A stretch of 64,000 nucleotides of DNA from Fibrobacterota bacterium (lineage in GTDB: Bacteria > Fibrobacterota > Fibrobacteria > UBA11236): positions 32,821 through 96,820 of the forward strand of contig JAEKLQ010000049.1 in the NCBI GenBank assembly GCA_019509785.1. Reading direction: 5' to 3'. Of this stretch, positions 1-9,147 are shown piece by piece (positions within the stretch are counted from its first letter, which is position 1; each line of letters begins with the position of its first letter). The translations under genes were made by a program, and so were the position numbers. Below the pieces are notes generated by a model. It made no database searches. It had not been told where the DNA came from and saw nothing but the letters and a program-made list of their open reading frames with translations.

Positions 1-1
1 C

Positions 2-691
2 GCGCTCCTGACCTTCCTGATCCGCGTTTTCGTCCCGGAGTCCGGCATGTGGGAGGCCCAGTCCCAGGCGGGCGGAAAGGCGCCGCGCATCGGGGACCTG
101 TTCCGGAACGGCCTCGCCAAAAGCACTTGCCTAGGCGCCGCCTTGGGGGCCATCGCCCTGCTCGGCACCTGGGCCTCGGTCCAATGGATCCCGTCGTGGG
201 CCGGCAAGATCGCGACCGGCGTCCCCAATGCGGCCGCCAACGTTCAGATCGCCTCGGCATTGGGGGCCATCGTATTCAGCATCTTCTTCGCGCTATTCGC
301 GGAACGGTTCAACCGCCGATCTACCTACTTCGCCCTCTCCCTGCTTTCGCTGATCTCCTGCGCCATCCTCTTCCGTGTCCCTATGCATTACGGATTCGCC
401 TTCCGGTTCTGGACCTTCTTCGTGGGCGGCATCACCGCGGGGTTCTACGGGTTGCTTCCGCTTTATCTCCCGGAATTGTTCCCGACGCGGGTTCGCGCCA
501 TGGGCTCGGGCCTCACCTTCAACGCCGGCCGCCTCATCGCCGCCTTGGGGGCCGTTTCCGGCGGGGCGCTGGTCAAGTCCTTCGGCGGGGACATCGCCCG
601 CATGTGCTCCATCGTCAGCCTGGTCTACGCATTGGGCCTGGTCCTCGTTTGGTTCGCGCCGGAGACCAAAGGCAGGCCCCTGCCCGAGTAA
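2..691 (+). CDS. MFS transporter, C-terminal part (5' truncated by window edge)
   Basis: The reading frame is already open at base 2, so the start lies outside the window; 229 residues are visible. They form about six hydrophobic segments separated by short basic loops. The segment LYLPELFPTRVRAMGSG in the second half is the conserved loop of sugar- and metabolite-type major facilitator proteins (PE-LFPT-R-R-G-G). The protein would act as an inner-membrane secondary transporter. The substrate cannot be read from sequence. The lactonase-like gene downstream on the same strand, 81 bases away, makes a sugar or sugar acid plausible by context only. Confidence 0.8.
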   Translation, partial: ALLTFLIRVFVPESGMWEAQSQAGGKAPRIGDLFRNGLAKSTCLGAALGAIALLGTWASVQWIPSWAGKIATGVPNAAANVQIASALGAIVFSIFFALFAERFNRRSTYFALSLLSLISCAILFRVPMHYGFAFRFWTFFVGGITAGFYGLLPLYLPELFPTRVRAMGSGLTFNAGRLIAALGAVSGGALVKSFGGDIARMCSIVSLVYALGLVLVWFAPETKGRPLPE

Positions 692-772
692 CCGGGCCGG
701 CAACCGGGCGCGGCGCCCGCGGGATAATTACTTTTAGGCGCCGGCGCGGTCGCGCCTTGGAGAACTTCCCGC

Positions 773-2788
773 ATGGCCCCGCTTCCCGTTCCCCTGCTCC
801 GCTGCGGCGGACCCGCGAATCTGCCCCAATCCATCGCCCTGCGGGCCGGGCCCGTGTCCCTGCTCTTCGAGCAAGGCGAGCTTCGGCGGATACGTCTGGG
901 GGATCGCGAAGTGCTCCGCCGCATCTACCTGACCGTGCGGGGGCCCGATTGGTCCACCATTCCCCCGGTCCTCTCCGATCTGCAAATCGAGAGCTCTCCC
1001 GATTCATTCGTCATGATGTTCCGCCTCGATTGCAAGCAGGGGGATGCGGATTTCACCTGGCAGGTTTCCGTGCGGGGCAATCCCGAGGGAGTCGTCCGCT
1101 TCGATGCGCGCGGCACAGCCAACCAGGCTTTCGACACCAACCGCGTGGGCATCTGCGTGCTGCATCCTTTGAGGGAATGCGCGGGAAATCCCGCCCTGGT
1201 TCGCGATCCCCACGGGCAGACTTTCGAAGGACGATTCCCGGAAACCATCCAGCCCGATCAGCCCTTTTTCAACATGAGCGAGATCCTGCACGTGGTGGAG
1301 AAGGAATGGCTGGCCATGGTCTATTTCGAGGGCGAGCATTTCGAGATGGAGGACCAGCGAAATTGGTCCGATGGCTCGTTCAAGACCTATTGCCCTCCCC
1401 AGGCCAGACCCAAGCCCAGGCGCCTCGAAGCCGGCTTCGAGACCCATCAGATCGCCACCCTTTTGTTCCAAAGCCCGGACAAGAAACCCATTTCCGATTT
1501 GGCGGCGGCCTTGGCCGCGGCCGGGATCTTCCGTCCCGCCGACGGGGCCCCTCCCGTGCTCAAGCCGCGGACCGACGATGGGCGGCCCGTCCCCGGCTTC
1601 GGTTTCGGATTGGCCAGCCACGGCCAGCCCTTGGCGCCCCAGGACGTGTCCCGCATCAAGGCCTTGTCTCCCTTCCACCTGCGCGCCGACTTCCGCCTGT
1701 CCCAGGCCGGGTGGCGGCGGGAACTGGAACGCGCCGTGTCGCAGGCGCGCGCATTGTCCGTTCCCCTCGAATGCGCATTGGTATTGTCCAAGGACAGCGG
1801 TCCGGCATTGGCCGAATTCGCCGCCGCGTGGGAAGCCGCCGAAGGGGAATGCCTGCGATGGCTGGTCTTATCGGAGGAGAGCGACGCCACCTCCGACGCC
1901 GACCTGCAAGCCGCGCGGGATGCCTTGGGGCCGCTCGATCCCCTCGCCGCTTTCGCCCGCGGATCGAAGGGGGACTTCGTGTTGCTGAACCGGAATCGAC
2001 CGGAACCGAAGGCCGGCATGGCCCTGGCCTACGGTCTTTGCCCCCAGGTGCATTTGATCGACAACCGGACCTTGGTCGAGTCCCTGGAGGGGCAGGCCTG
2101 GACCCTGATCACCGCTGCCAAGACCTGGCCCCGAAGCAAGGTTTCCGTGACGCCGATTACATTGAAACGTTCGCCGTTCTCGGTCGCGCTGAAAACCCCT
2201 CCGGTGGCGGGGGATATGGCTTCCGCTCTCCCGTGGCGGAACAAGGTGGATGCCCGGCAGTTCTCGCTTTTCGGGGCCGGCTGGGCCTTGGGCAGCCTCA
2301 AGCGGATGTCGCTTTACGGCGCGGACAGCGCTACTTACTTCGAGACCCACGGCCTGTTAGGGCTGATGTCGGGCGCGGCCCTTCCGGACGATTTGCTGAA
2401 ACCCGCGGGCATGGACTTTTCGATGCAGCCAGGCTTGGTCTATCCCATGTGGCACGTGTTCGCCGACTTCGCCGATTTCGTCGGGGGATTCGCTTACGAC
2501 GTGGAATCGCAAGCGCCGCTCAAGTTCGATGCCGTGCTCCTGCACGCGGGGGATAAAGCCAGCATCTTGCTGGCCAATCTGGAGGAAACCGGGGCGACGC
2601 TACGCTTGGAAGAATTGGGCAACGTGGCCGGCGTCCGCCGGCTGCACGAAGGCAACGCCTGGGAGGCGATGCGCGATCCGGAAAGTTACCGGAAGTTGCC
2701 CTTCGAACCCATGCCCGGCCATGCCGAAGGTTGGGACATCGAATTGCGTCCCTTCGAGTATATCCGCATCGATCTCTCGGCGGGCTAG
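773..2788 (+). CDS. D-apionate lactonase-like protein
   Basis: A 671-residue protein with no signal peptide. The motif FEMEDQRNWSDGSFKTYC at about residues 190-207 and the upstream VGICVLHP at 125-132 are, from memory, hallmarks of the family that contains ApnL, the D-apionate lactonase of D-apiose catabolism. The length fits that family. The predicted role is cytosolic ring opening of a sugar-acid lactone. It follows an MFS transporter gene, which suits uptake plus catabolism, but no other apiose-pathway gene is in the window, so the true substrate may differ. The ATG at 773 is preceded by a weak TTGGAG about ten bases upstream. Confidence 0.55.
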   Translation: MAPLPVPLLRCGGPANLPQSIALRAGPVSLLFEQGELRRIRLGDREVLRRIYLTVRGPDWSTIPPVLSDLQIESSPDSFVMMFRLDCKQGDADFTWQVSVRGNPEGVVRFDARGTANQAFDTNRVGICVLHPLRECAGNPALVRDPHGQTFEGRFPETIQPDQPFFNMSEILHVVEKEWLAMVYFEGEHFEMEDQRNWSDGSFKTYCPPQARPKPRRLEAGFETHQIATLLFQSPDKKPISDLAAALAAAGIFRPADGAPPVLKPRTDDGRPVPGFGFGLASHGQPLAPQDVSRIKALSPFHLRADFRLSQAGWRRELERAVSQARALSVPLECALVLSKDSGPALAEFAAAWEAAEGECLRWLVLSEESDATSDADLQAARDALGPLDPLAAFARGSKGDFVLLNRNRPEPKAGMALAYGLCPQVHLIDNRTLVESLEGQAWTLITAAKTWPRSKVSVTPITLKRSPFSVALKTPPVAGDMASALPWRNKVDARQFSLFGAGWALGSLKRMSLYGADSATYFETHGLLGLMSGAALPDDLLKPAGMDFSMQPGLVYPMWHVFADFADFVGGFAYDVESQAPLKFDAVLLHAGDKASILLANLEETGATLRLEELGNVAGVRRLHEGNAWEAMRDPESYRKLPFEPMPGHAEGWDIELRPFEYIRIDLSAG

Positions 2789-2792
2789 CGGT

Positions 2793-3152
2793 CTAACCCT
2801 TACCCGGCTCGACGATGAATATCGCGGGCTTCCCCTTGCGGATCATGGCGAGCAACAACCGTAAGGCGTGGATGCGATCCCGCACTCCGGCCGATCTCAG
2901 CTTGAGCCGCTTGATCTTGGTCTGCACGGGATGACGCTTGCGTCGGGTCAGCGCCAGGACCAAGCCGCCGGCAAGCAAACTGCCGGTAACGATGAGCGCA
3001 GGCATAGCCATTCGCCGCAGGCGCGCCTGCGGAGCGAATTTCCTTTTCAATTCCCGTAAATGCCGATCCAGGCTGGCCCTGGTGATGGAGATGCTTTCCT
3101 CGATTTCATCGGGGGAGGCTTGGGTCCAATCAGGGGTGGTTCGAGAGGCCAT
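2793..3152 (-). CDS. DUF3618 family small membrane protein
   Basis: A 119-residue protein. The N-terminal half carries the pattern SPDEIEESISITRASLDRHL, which matches DUF3618 (a short helical region preceding a membrane anchor). One transmembrane segment follows near residues 50-67, then a very basic tail. The ATG at 3152 has a clear AAAGGA ribosome binding site. The gene starts 3 bases after the stop of the holin-like gene at 3156-3650, so the two form an operon. DUF3618 and holin-superfamily III proteins often sit together in stress-response clusters resembling yqjD/yqjE. No biochemical function is established. Confidence 0.75.
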   Translation of the reverse strand: MASRTTPDWTQASPDEIEESISITRASLDRHLRELKRKFAPQARLRRMAMPALIVTGSLLAGGLVLALTRRKRHPVQTKIKRLKLRSAGVRDRIHALRLLLAMIRKGKPAIFIVEPGKG

Positions 3153-3155
3153 GGT

Positions 3156-3650
3156 TTATCCTTTCCCCGCGGGACTACTATTCCTTTTGGAAACGGAATT
3201 CCCCATGGCGCGACCCTTCTCCTCCGGTCGCGCGCCGGGCTGCCCCCGTAGGGCGCGGAAAGAACGGACCGTCCGCCAGGACCCGGGTTTCGGATCGGCA
3301 TGCTTGAGGGATCGGAATCCGCCCAAGAGCAACACCAACGCGCCGATGCCGAGCAAGGCCCCCAGGATCAGCGGGCCGATCCAAGCGGCCATAAGCGCTG
3401 AAAGGCCTAGCGCGATCAGCCCCATCGTGAGCAAATGATCGAGGAATAGGCACATGTAGAAGACCGAGAAAAGGGCGATACCGATGGCGGCGCCGAACAA
3501 GGCAGCGCTTTTGCCGAGATCGCGCGCCTTGGAGACGGCTTCGCGCTTGGCCAAGGCGATTTCCTTGCGGATGAGATCGGCGATGTCATCCTTCATTTCG
3601 CGGAGCAATTGGAATATCGAGGTATCCGGATGCGTATCCATGAATGCCAT
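3156..3650 (-). CDS. Phage-holin superfamily III / DUF1469 (YqjE-like) membrane protein
   Basis: A 164-residue protein. An N-terminal amphipathic region (LLREMKDDIADLIRKEIALA) is followed by two strong transmembrane segments, the layout of the YqjE/DUF1469 family. An upstream in-frame codon at 3671 exists, but the ATG at 3650 is preferred because AAGGGGG lies just before it. It is the first gene of a two-gene unit with the DUF3618 gene. Despite the family name, nothing phage-like surrounds it, so a host envelope or stress role is more likely. Confidence 0.75.
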   Translation of the reverse strand: MAFMDTHPDTSIFQLLREMKDDIADLIRKEIALAKREAVSKARDLGKSAALFGAAIGIALFSVFYMCLFLDHLLTMGLIALGLSALMAAWIGPLILGALLGIGALVLLLGGFRSLKHADPKPGSWRTVRSFRALRGQPGARPEEKGRAMGNSVSKRNSSPAGKG

Positions 3651-3750
3651 GGGGAACCCCCTTAATCCCAAAATACGTTCCGGCCAATGCGGTCGGAGCT
3701 ATTATTCCTGGGAAGGAAAACCGGCAAGGATGCCGACGGCGAGGAAAATC

Positions 3751-4533
3751 ATGGGCGCATATCGCGATGAGATGGAGTTGGCATTGATGATGGCTGCCGA
3801 AGCGGGAAAGATCATCCTCCCGCATTTCCGCGACGCCGCATCGCTGCGCGTCGAGACGAAGGCCGATAACAGCCCCGTCACCATCGCGGACCGCTCCGCC
3901 GAAGAGGCGCTCCGCAAGCTGATGGAAGCGCACACTCCGGGGTATGGCATAATCGGCGAAGAGTTCGGGTCGTCGGCGGGCCGTACCGACCGCGAATGGG
4001 TCATCGATCCCATCGATGGGACCAAGGCCTTTATCCACGGCGTTCCCTTGTTCGGTACCCTGCTGGCTCTGCTCGAGAAGGGCCGGCCGGTGGTCGGAGT
4101 CATTTCCCTGCCCGCCCTTGGCCAGGTCCTTTACGCCACTGCCGGCGGGGGCTGTTTCCTGGACGGAAAACCTTGCCGCGTTTCTTCCGTCGATCGCGTT
4201 GAAGACTCCCTCCTTTTGGACGGGAGCACGACGACGATGGAACGCCTGGGTCATGGGCCCGCTTGGGCCTCGCTACGAAACCGCGCCAAGCTTCACCGGG
4301 GGTGGGGGGATTGCTATGGGCACATGCTGGTCGCCTGCGGCAGGGCCGAAGCCATGTTCGACCCGATCGTTTCGATATGGGATGTGGCCCCGATGGCGGT
4401 GATCCTGCCGGAGGCGGGGGGAAGATTTTCCGCCTTATCGGGAAAGGCGTCGATTACGGAAAACTCAGGGATATCTTCCAACGGCAATATCCACGAAGAA
4501 ATCCTGCGCGGCTTGGGGCATGTACCGGCTTGA
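3751..4533 (+). CDS. hisN: Inositol-monophosphatase-family phosphatase, HisN-like histidinol-phosphatase
   Basis: A 260-residue Mg2+-dependent phosphatase of the IMPase fold. Visible metal-binding motifs are GEEFG at residues 69-73 (Glu70), DPIDGTK at 86-92, and the C-terminal WDVAP (Asp211). The segment WGDCYGHMLVACGRAEAM is characteristic of the monofunctional HisN subgroup that removes phosphate from L-histidinol phosphate. Inositol or other sugar phosphates remain possible substrates. The ATG at 3751 is chosen because GAGGA precedes it; the frame extends further upstream, but there it overlaps the holin-like gene on the other strand. No other his gene is nearby. Confidence 0.75.
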   Translation: MGAYRDEMELALMMAAEAGKIILPHFRDAASLRVETKADNSPVTIADRSAEEALRKLMEAHTPGYGIIGEEFGSSAGRTDREWVIDPIDGTKAFIHGVPLFGTLLALLEKGRPVVGVISLPALGQVLYATAGGGCFLDGKPCRVSSVDRVEDSLLLDGSTTTMERLGHGPAWASLRNRAKLHRGWGDCYGHMLVACGRAEAMFDPIVSIWDVAPMAVILPEAGGRFSALSGKASITENSGISSNGNIHEEILRGLGHVPA

Positions 4534-4543
4534 ACGCCGCCCA

Positions 4544-6223
4544 TCAGTCGGTGATCCACTCTCCATCGTCTTCTTCGCCGCCTTCCTCGATTTCGAGCAG
4601 CGACATGGGAAGATAGAGGAGCAGATCCGAAGCAACCAAACCCAAAGTCCCCCGATCCTTCCTCGCCAAGTCGCCGGCTTTCCCGTGCGCGAAGGCCGCC
4701 AAGGATGCGGCCTGGTCCACCGGGCGTACGGCCAGCAAGGCCGCGACGACACCGGCCAACACGTCTCCCGAACCCGCGGTAGCCATGCCGGGATTCCCGA
4801 CCGGCAACACCGCCAGGCGCCCGTCCGGGGCCGCGAAAAGGGTGGTCGCCCCCTTGAGAAGAAGATTCAGGTTGGTTTTTTGCGACCATGCCCGCGCGGC
4901 CCGCATCAGATCGAGGGGATGCTCGTAGTCGTATTCTCCTCCCATGCGCTTGTATTCCCCGGCATGCGGCGTAACCACGAAATTCTCGTAGCCGCGCAGG
5001 TCGGGCTGGAGGGGGAACTCGGGATTCACGTAGGAGAGTGCGTCGCCGTCCAAAGCCACGCGCCGGCCCTTCAGCTTGGGGATGAGGCCCTGCAGGAAGG
5101 CCATGGTTTCGGGATGCTTTCCCAGGCCGGGTCCCAAGAGAACGCTATCCGCCCAGGCCAGGGATTCTTCCAACTCGGATAAATGATCGGGTCGGAAGTG
5201 CCCGGGCCCTTGCGGGCCTATGCCTTCCGATGCGCCTACCGGGATGCCGATGATCTCCAGGATATGTACGGCGACCTCGGCGTGGATGCCTGCGGGGTAG
5301 GCGATCTTGACCATGCCCGCCCCGGCCCTCAGAGCCGCATTCGAGCTCAGAGCCGCGGCCCCGTGCATGCCGCGCGATCCCGAGATCACCAGGACTTTGC
5401 CCGTGGTGTACTTGTTGGCGCGGTAGTCGCGCTCGGGGTAATCCGAAACCGCGTCATCCATGGTGTAGAGACGTAAGCGGGAAGGCTGGCCCATCAGCAT
5501 TTTTTCGTCGAAGCATATCGGGCTGTAACCGACCTTGCCGTATGCCAGGGAGGCGGGGTAGAAGGCCGAGGATATCTTCATCGCCCCCAAGCATACCGTG
5601 GCGGCGGCTTGGACGGCGCTGCCGGACAGGATGGGAGAATCGCAACGGACTCCCGAAGGGATGTCTACGGAAAGGATGGATACTCCGCTCTGGTTCATCC
5701 CGAAGATGCAGGATTGGATCAGGCCTTCGGGATCGCGATCGATGCCGCTGCCAAGCAAGGCGTCGACGATGAGGGCGATATCCTGGAACACCGGCAAATC
5801 GAGGGGAGAGCGGACGCTATGGATGGGGAGATCGGCATCGGAGAGGGCTTGTTGTAGGCGTTGGGTCTCCGAGGAAAAACCACGCTCTCCCGGCACCTGG
5901 TAAATGACGACGGGATATCCGGCCTGCGAGGCCAGCAAGGCGGCGGAGAGGCCGTCGGCGCCGTTGTGGCCGTGGCCGCATACGAATGCGATGGTCTGAT
6001 CGCGGCGCAGATCGCGCGGCGGTTCATCCGGGGGCAGATCCTCGTCCGGGAGATCGTCATCGGGTAAATCATGTCCGGCATCATCTTGCTCGAGCATGGT
6101 CTTGATGGTTTCGAACACCGCCTCCCCGGCGCTCTGGATCATGTCGTATTCGCTGAGACCGGATTCGCTCGAGGTCTTGCGCTCGACTTCCTTTATTTCC
6201 GCCAGGGTGAGGATGGGGATCAT
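4544..6223 (-). CDS. nnr: Bifunctional NAD(P)H-hydrate epimerase/dehydratase
   Basis: A 559-residue fusion. The N-terminal YjeF_N epimerase domain has GHGHNGADG at 83-91. The C-terminal ADP-dependent dehydratase domain has VTPHAGE and GSGDVLAG (from residue 484). Together they repair damaged NADHX and NADPHX in the cytosol. The ATG at 6223 is preferred over an upstream in-frame codon because the family begins MxxLTxAE and GCGAGG precedes it. A strongly acidic Asp/Pro-rich stretch at about residues 46-75 interrupts the epimerase domain and is unusual. Its 3' end faces hisN, 10 bases away. Confidence 0.93.
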   Translation of the reverse strand: MIPILTLAEIKEVERKTSSESGLSEYDMIQSAGEAVFETIKTMLEQDDAGHDLPDDDLPDEDLPPDEPPRDLRRDQTIAFVCGHGHNGADGLSAALLASQAGYPVVIYQVPGERGFSSETQRLQQALSDADLPIHSVRSPLDLPVFQDIALIVDALLGSGIDRDPEGLIQSCIFGMNQSGVSILSVDIPSGVRCDSPILSGSAVQAAATVCLGAMKISSAFYPASLAYGKVGYSPICFDEKMLMGQPSRLRLYTMDDAVSDYPERDYRANKYTTGKVLVISGSRGMHGAAALSSNAALRAGAGMVKIAYPAGIHAEVAVHILEIIGIPVGASEGIGPQGPGHFRPDHLSELEESLAWADSVLLGPGLGKHPETMAFLQGLIPKLKGRRVALDGDALSYVNPEFPLQPDLRGYENFVVTPHAGEYKRMGGEYDYEHPLDLMRAARAWSQKTNLNLLLKGATTLFAAPDGRLAVLPVGNPGMATAGSGDVLAGVVAALLAVRPVDQAASLAAFAHGKAGDLARKDRGTLGLVASDLLLYLPMSLLEIEEGGEEDDGEWITD

Positions 6224-6290
6224 GCTTCCTCGCTTGATATATGAAGGTGGCTTGTCGCGGTTCCTCGCCCGATAACGCACCGCGAGGCTT

Positions 6291-6319
6291 GAAAATAAAA
6301 AACCGCGCATGCGCGCGGT
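6291..6319 (-). terminator. Rho-independent terminator of the GH57 operon
   Basis: On the minus strand a 7-bp stem ACCGCGC/GCGCGGT is followed by TTTTTTATTTT. It lies about 26 bases after the stop of the 86-residue membrane protein gene and before nnr, so it closes the two-gene unit at 6345-9073. Confidence 0.85.
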
Positions 6320-6344
6320 CGAAGAGGGCAAGGGACGGGAGCGA

Positions 6345-6605
6345 TCAGGAGTTCTCGATGTCGCCGAGGATCTCGTCGATCTCGTCCTGGACTTCCTGCT
6401 CGAACTTGGTGGGGCGGCGTCTTTCGATGATGATGGCGCGCTGATTGATCGCCTTCTTCAAATCGACGATCCGCTTCTGCTCCATGTCGAGATTCATTTT
6501 CTCCATCTTGGCCAAGCGGATGCGCAGCAGCAATTGCCCGAAGGATGCGCCCGTGATGAACACCGCCGCGAGGATGGTGAGAATGAGGATTTCAGTGGAG
6601 ATCAT
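6345..6605 (-). CDS. Small single-pass membrane protein, unknown function
   Basis: An 86-residue protein. An N-terminal transmembrane helix (about residues 5-27, Nout or Nin not determinable) is followed by a charged, probably coiled-coil tail with many Lys, Arg and Glu and an acidic end (EIDEILGDIE). No family recognised. Its ATG overlaps the stop of the GH57/DUF3536 gene by four bases (ATGA), so the two are translationally coupled, and a terminator follows directly. The pairing suggests a membrane-associated partner of the GH57 protein, but that is inference. Confidence 0.7.
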   Translation of the reverse strand: MISTEILILTILAAVFITGASFGQLLLRIRLAKMEKMNLDMEQKRIVDLKKAINQRAIIIERRRPTKFEQEVQDEIDEILGDIENS

Positions 6606-9073
6606 GCTTCCGCCGCTTTTCGGGAATCAAGATACCTTTTCGCCGCTTCGGTGTTGAAATTTAGTCTATCGAGCAGCAAAATGGCGTCTTCCGGATCGAA
6701 TTTCATGGGGAAGGGAGAGCCCTCTTTCCATGAATTGAGCGCTTTTAGGATGGGAAACGCCAAATTCTCGATCCGGTAGCGCTCCTGGTTGAGCTTTAAC
6801 GTATCCATCAGATCCAAAAGCACAAAAAACGGCTTCAGGTCCATGCGCACATCCGATTCGATCAGGCGCTTCCCGATCACCAATAAGTAATCATGGAGAC
6901 GGGCCTTGGCCGGACCCAGGTGCGCCGGGTATCCCTGCACCCGCAGATTCGTGGCCAGTACCAAGGCTCGCAGGAGTTCCGCGATATCGTCCTTGGCGAT
7001 GCCGGCGAGCAGGGCTTCCACCATGCGGAAGTTCTCGATCAGGTTCGCGGATTGCCGCACGCTGCGCGGGAGGTTCCAGTCCAGGCGATGGAACTGCCTC
7101 TGCTTCACCGCGAGGCGCCATTCCTGCATGCGCACTTCCGGCTCCGATTCGCGCCAGAAATCGTTCTTCAAGCGCCTGGTCATCGCGGCTTTGATGTCGA
7201 GGGGGAGATCGCGGGCGGAGAGCACCATCGGGTTGAGGGGCGCGAGCCATTCCTTCACCGTTTCGGAGTGCGGGCTCGTGTCCGGCATCCATGCTTCCAG
7301 GGGAACGGGCGGGCGATGGCAGTATGCGTAGACTTCCGCATCGAATCCGTCCTCATGGAAGATAAGCCAGGCGACTTCGCTGGCGCCGGTGACCTCGTGG
7401 ACGAAGCGCGTTTCACGGATCGTCCAAAGGCCGAAGGCGCGGCGCGTGGCGCCGGCGACCCGCCAGGCCGGGCTTTCGGAGTAGAGGAACGGCGCTTGCG
7501 AGAAGTCCTTGGCCCATTGGCCCATGGCGAGGTACGCATGCAAAGGCAAGGTCGCCCGCTCGAGTTCCAGGAACACTTGATCGCCGGGTTTGGCCTCGAG
7601 ATTGGACTTGGCTTCGGAAAGCGCGGCCAGGAAGTCGCGACGCACGGCGGGCCCCGCCCCTGAGGCTTCCAGGAGGGAAAGCGCGCGCTGCGCGTATTTC
7701 AGGTTCTGGACGGTTTCGATGCCCGTGAGTTCGGAAAAGAACCAGGCGCAACTGGTGAAGATGTAGTGCGAGAAGCGGAGGATCTCGATTAGATCGGCCG
7801 CGCGGGTCTTGTCCGCTTCCGGTTTGAGGTTGGCTTCCCACCAGGCCTTGCGGACGCTGGCATCGAGTTGCCAGGCCAGAAGCGCGCTATCTTGCGCGCG
7901 CGCCCAGTCCTTGAATAGCAATGGCCCGCCCGTCTGCACGAAGGTGTCGGCGGCGAGGTACAGGAGATCGAAGGCATGGCGCAAGGGCCCGCGCCACTTC
8001 TGGTTCCAGCCCGGCTGCCCTCCGGTGGAACAACCGCAGTCTTCCTTCCACCGGGCCACGCCGTGGGCGCACGACCAGGCCGTGCCGTCGCCGTGGGCGT
8101 TCTTCAGCCGTACCTCATGGCTCGGGGGATGCTTGGCGAGGAACCAGGCGTAGTTGACCGGGGTCATCTCCAGCTTCGGAGCCACGTCCTGGAAGAGGAA
8201 GGCGGCGCACATGTCGCCGAAAGGTTCGTGGTGGCCGTAAGACTCGCCATCGGTGCAGACGGAAACCAACTGGTCGTTGGCGTCGCGATGATCGAAGGCG
8301 CCGGAGATGCGCTCGCCGAAACGCACCGCGTCCTTCAGGAGATGTTCGAACCCGACTCCGTGGGAAAGCGGTCCGTCGTAAAAGAAGACGTCCAGATAGC
8401 CCTTCTCGATGGGCGTGCCCTCGGCATCCACGGGGAAGATGCGGTACGGGCGGCGCGGATCGACGTTGTTGTGCGAAACGTCGGACCAGGTTTCTTCGCT
8501 GAGGGCGCGCACTTTGTAGGCCTGGGTGGGCGCCAGGACGGTGAATTTGATTCCCTCCCGGATCAAGGCCACCACGGTATCCATGTTGATGGCCGTCTCC
8601 GCGCACCACATGCCTTCGGGCTTTCGTTTGTAGCGGCGTTCGAAGTCGGCGACGCCCCAACGGATCTGCAGGCGCTTTTGCTCGGCGGTGGCCAAGGGCA
8701 TGATGACGTGGTTATAGACCTGGGCCAACGCGTTGCCGTGGCCTTCCAGGCGCTCGCAACTGAGGCGGTCCGCCTCCAGGATGCGGGAGTAGGTGTAGGC
8801 ATGCTTCTCTTCCAGCCACGAGAACAAGGTCGGGCCGATGTTGAAGCTCATGTAGGCGTAATTGTTCGCGATGTCGCGGATGCGGCCATGGCTGTCCAGG
8901 ATGCGCGAGGCCCCGTTGGGCGCGTAGCATTCGCGGAACACCCTTTCGTTCCAATCGTGGATGGGCGCGGCCGAGGGCTGCAATTCCACCTGATCCATCA
9001 AGGGATTTTCGCGCGGCGGCTGGTAAAAATGCCCGTGGATGCAGAAATAGCGGTTGGTCTTGGGGAGCGCCAT
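6602..9073 (-). CDS. GH57 family protein with DUF3536 domain
   Basis: An 823-residue cytosolic protein. The GH57 N-terminal signature HGHFYQPP is at residues 13-20. The likely nucleophile region WCAETAIN (Glu159) and the acid/base region TDGESYGHH (Asp275) resemble the retaining GH57 fold. The long C-terminal half matches the DUF3536 architecture seen in a subset of GH57 proteins whose substrate is not established; alpha-glucan processing is the family expectation. The ATG at 9073 was chosen over a TTG four codons upstream. It is the first gene of a coupled two-gene operon. Confidence 0.85.
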   Translation of the reverse strand: MALPKTNRYFCIHGHFYQPPRENPLMDQVELQPSAAPIHDWNERVFRECYAPNGASRILDSHGRIRDIANNYAYMSFNIGPTLFSWLEEKHAYTYSRILEADRLSCERLEGHGNALAQVYNHVIMPLATAEQKRLQIRWGVADFERRYKRKPEGMWCAETAINMDTVVALIREGIKFTVLAPTQAYKVRALSEETWSDVSHNNVDPRRPYRIFPVDAEGTPIEKGYLDVFFYDGPLSHGVGFEHLLKDAVRFGERISGAFDHRDANDQLVSVCTDGESYGHHEPFGDMCAAFLFQDVAPKLEMTPVNYAWFLAKHPPSHEVRLKNAHGDGTAWSCAHGVARWKEDCGCSTGGQPGWNQKWRGPLRHAFDLLYLAADTFVQTGGPLLFKDWARAQDSALLAWQLDASVRKAWWEANLKPEADKTRAADLIEILRFSHYIFTSCAWFFSELTGIETVQNLKYAQRALSLLEASGAGPAVRRDFLAALSEAKSNLEAKPGDQVFLELERATLPLHAYLAMGQWAKDFSQAPFLYSESPAWRVAGATRRAFGLWTIRETRFVHEVTGASEVAWLIFHEDGFDAEVYAYCHRPPVPLEAWMPDTSPHSETVKEWLAPLNPMVLSARDLPLDIKAAMTRRLKNDFWRESEPEVRMQEWRLAVKQRQFHRLDWNLPRSVRQSANLIENFRMVEALLAGIAKDDIAELLRALVLATNLRVQGYPAHLGPAKARLHDYLLVIGKRLIESDVRMDLKPFFVLLDLMDTLKLNQERYRIENLAFPILKALNSWKEGSPFPMKFDPEDAILLLDRLNFNTEAAKRYLDSRKAAEA

Positions 9074-9147
9074 GCGTAGAACCAAATGTATCTATTTCCC
9101 CGTCCGGAAGGCCATGGGTTTCGGATGGGTAAGTGTGGCTGCTTTTG

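Noticed and set aside
49..2556. Very long open frame (835 codons) overlapping the MFS and lactonase-like genes
   Set aside because: Arginine/proline/glycine-rich translation with no motifs; an out-of-frame shadow typical of GC-rich DNA.
3156..3650. Phage holin and prophage remnant
   Set aside because: Only the superfamily name suggests phage; the neighbours are housekeeping genes and the pair with DUF3618 is a known chromosomal arrangement.
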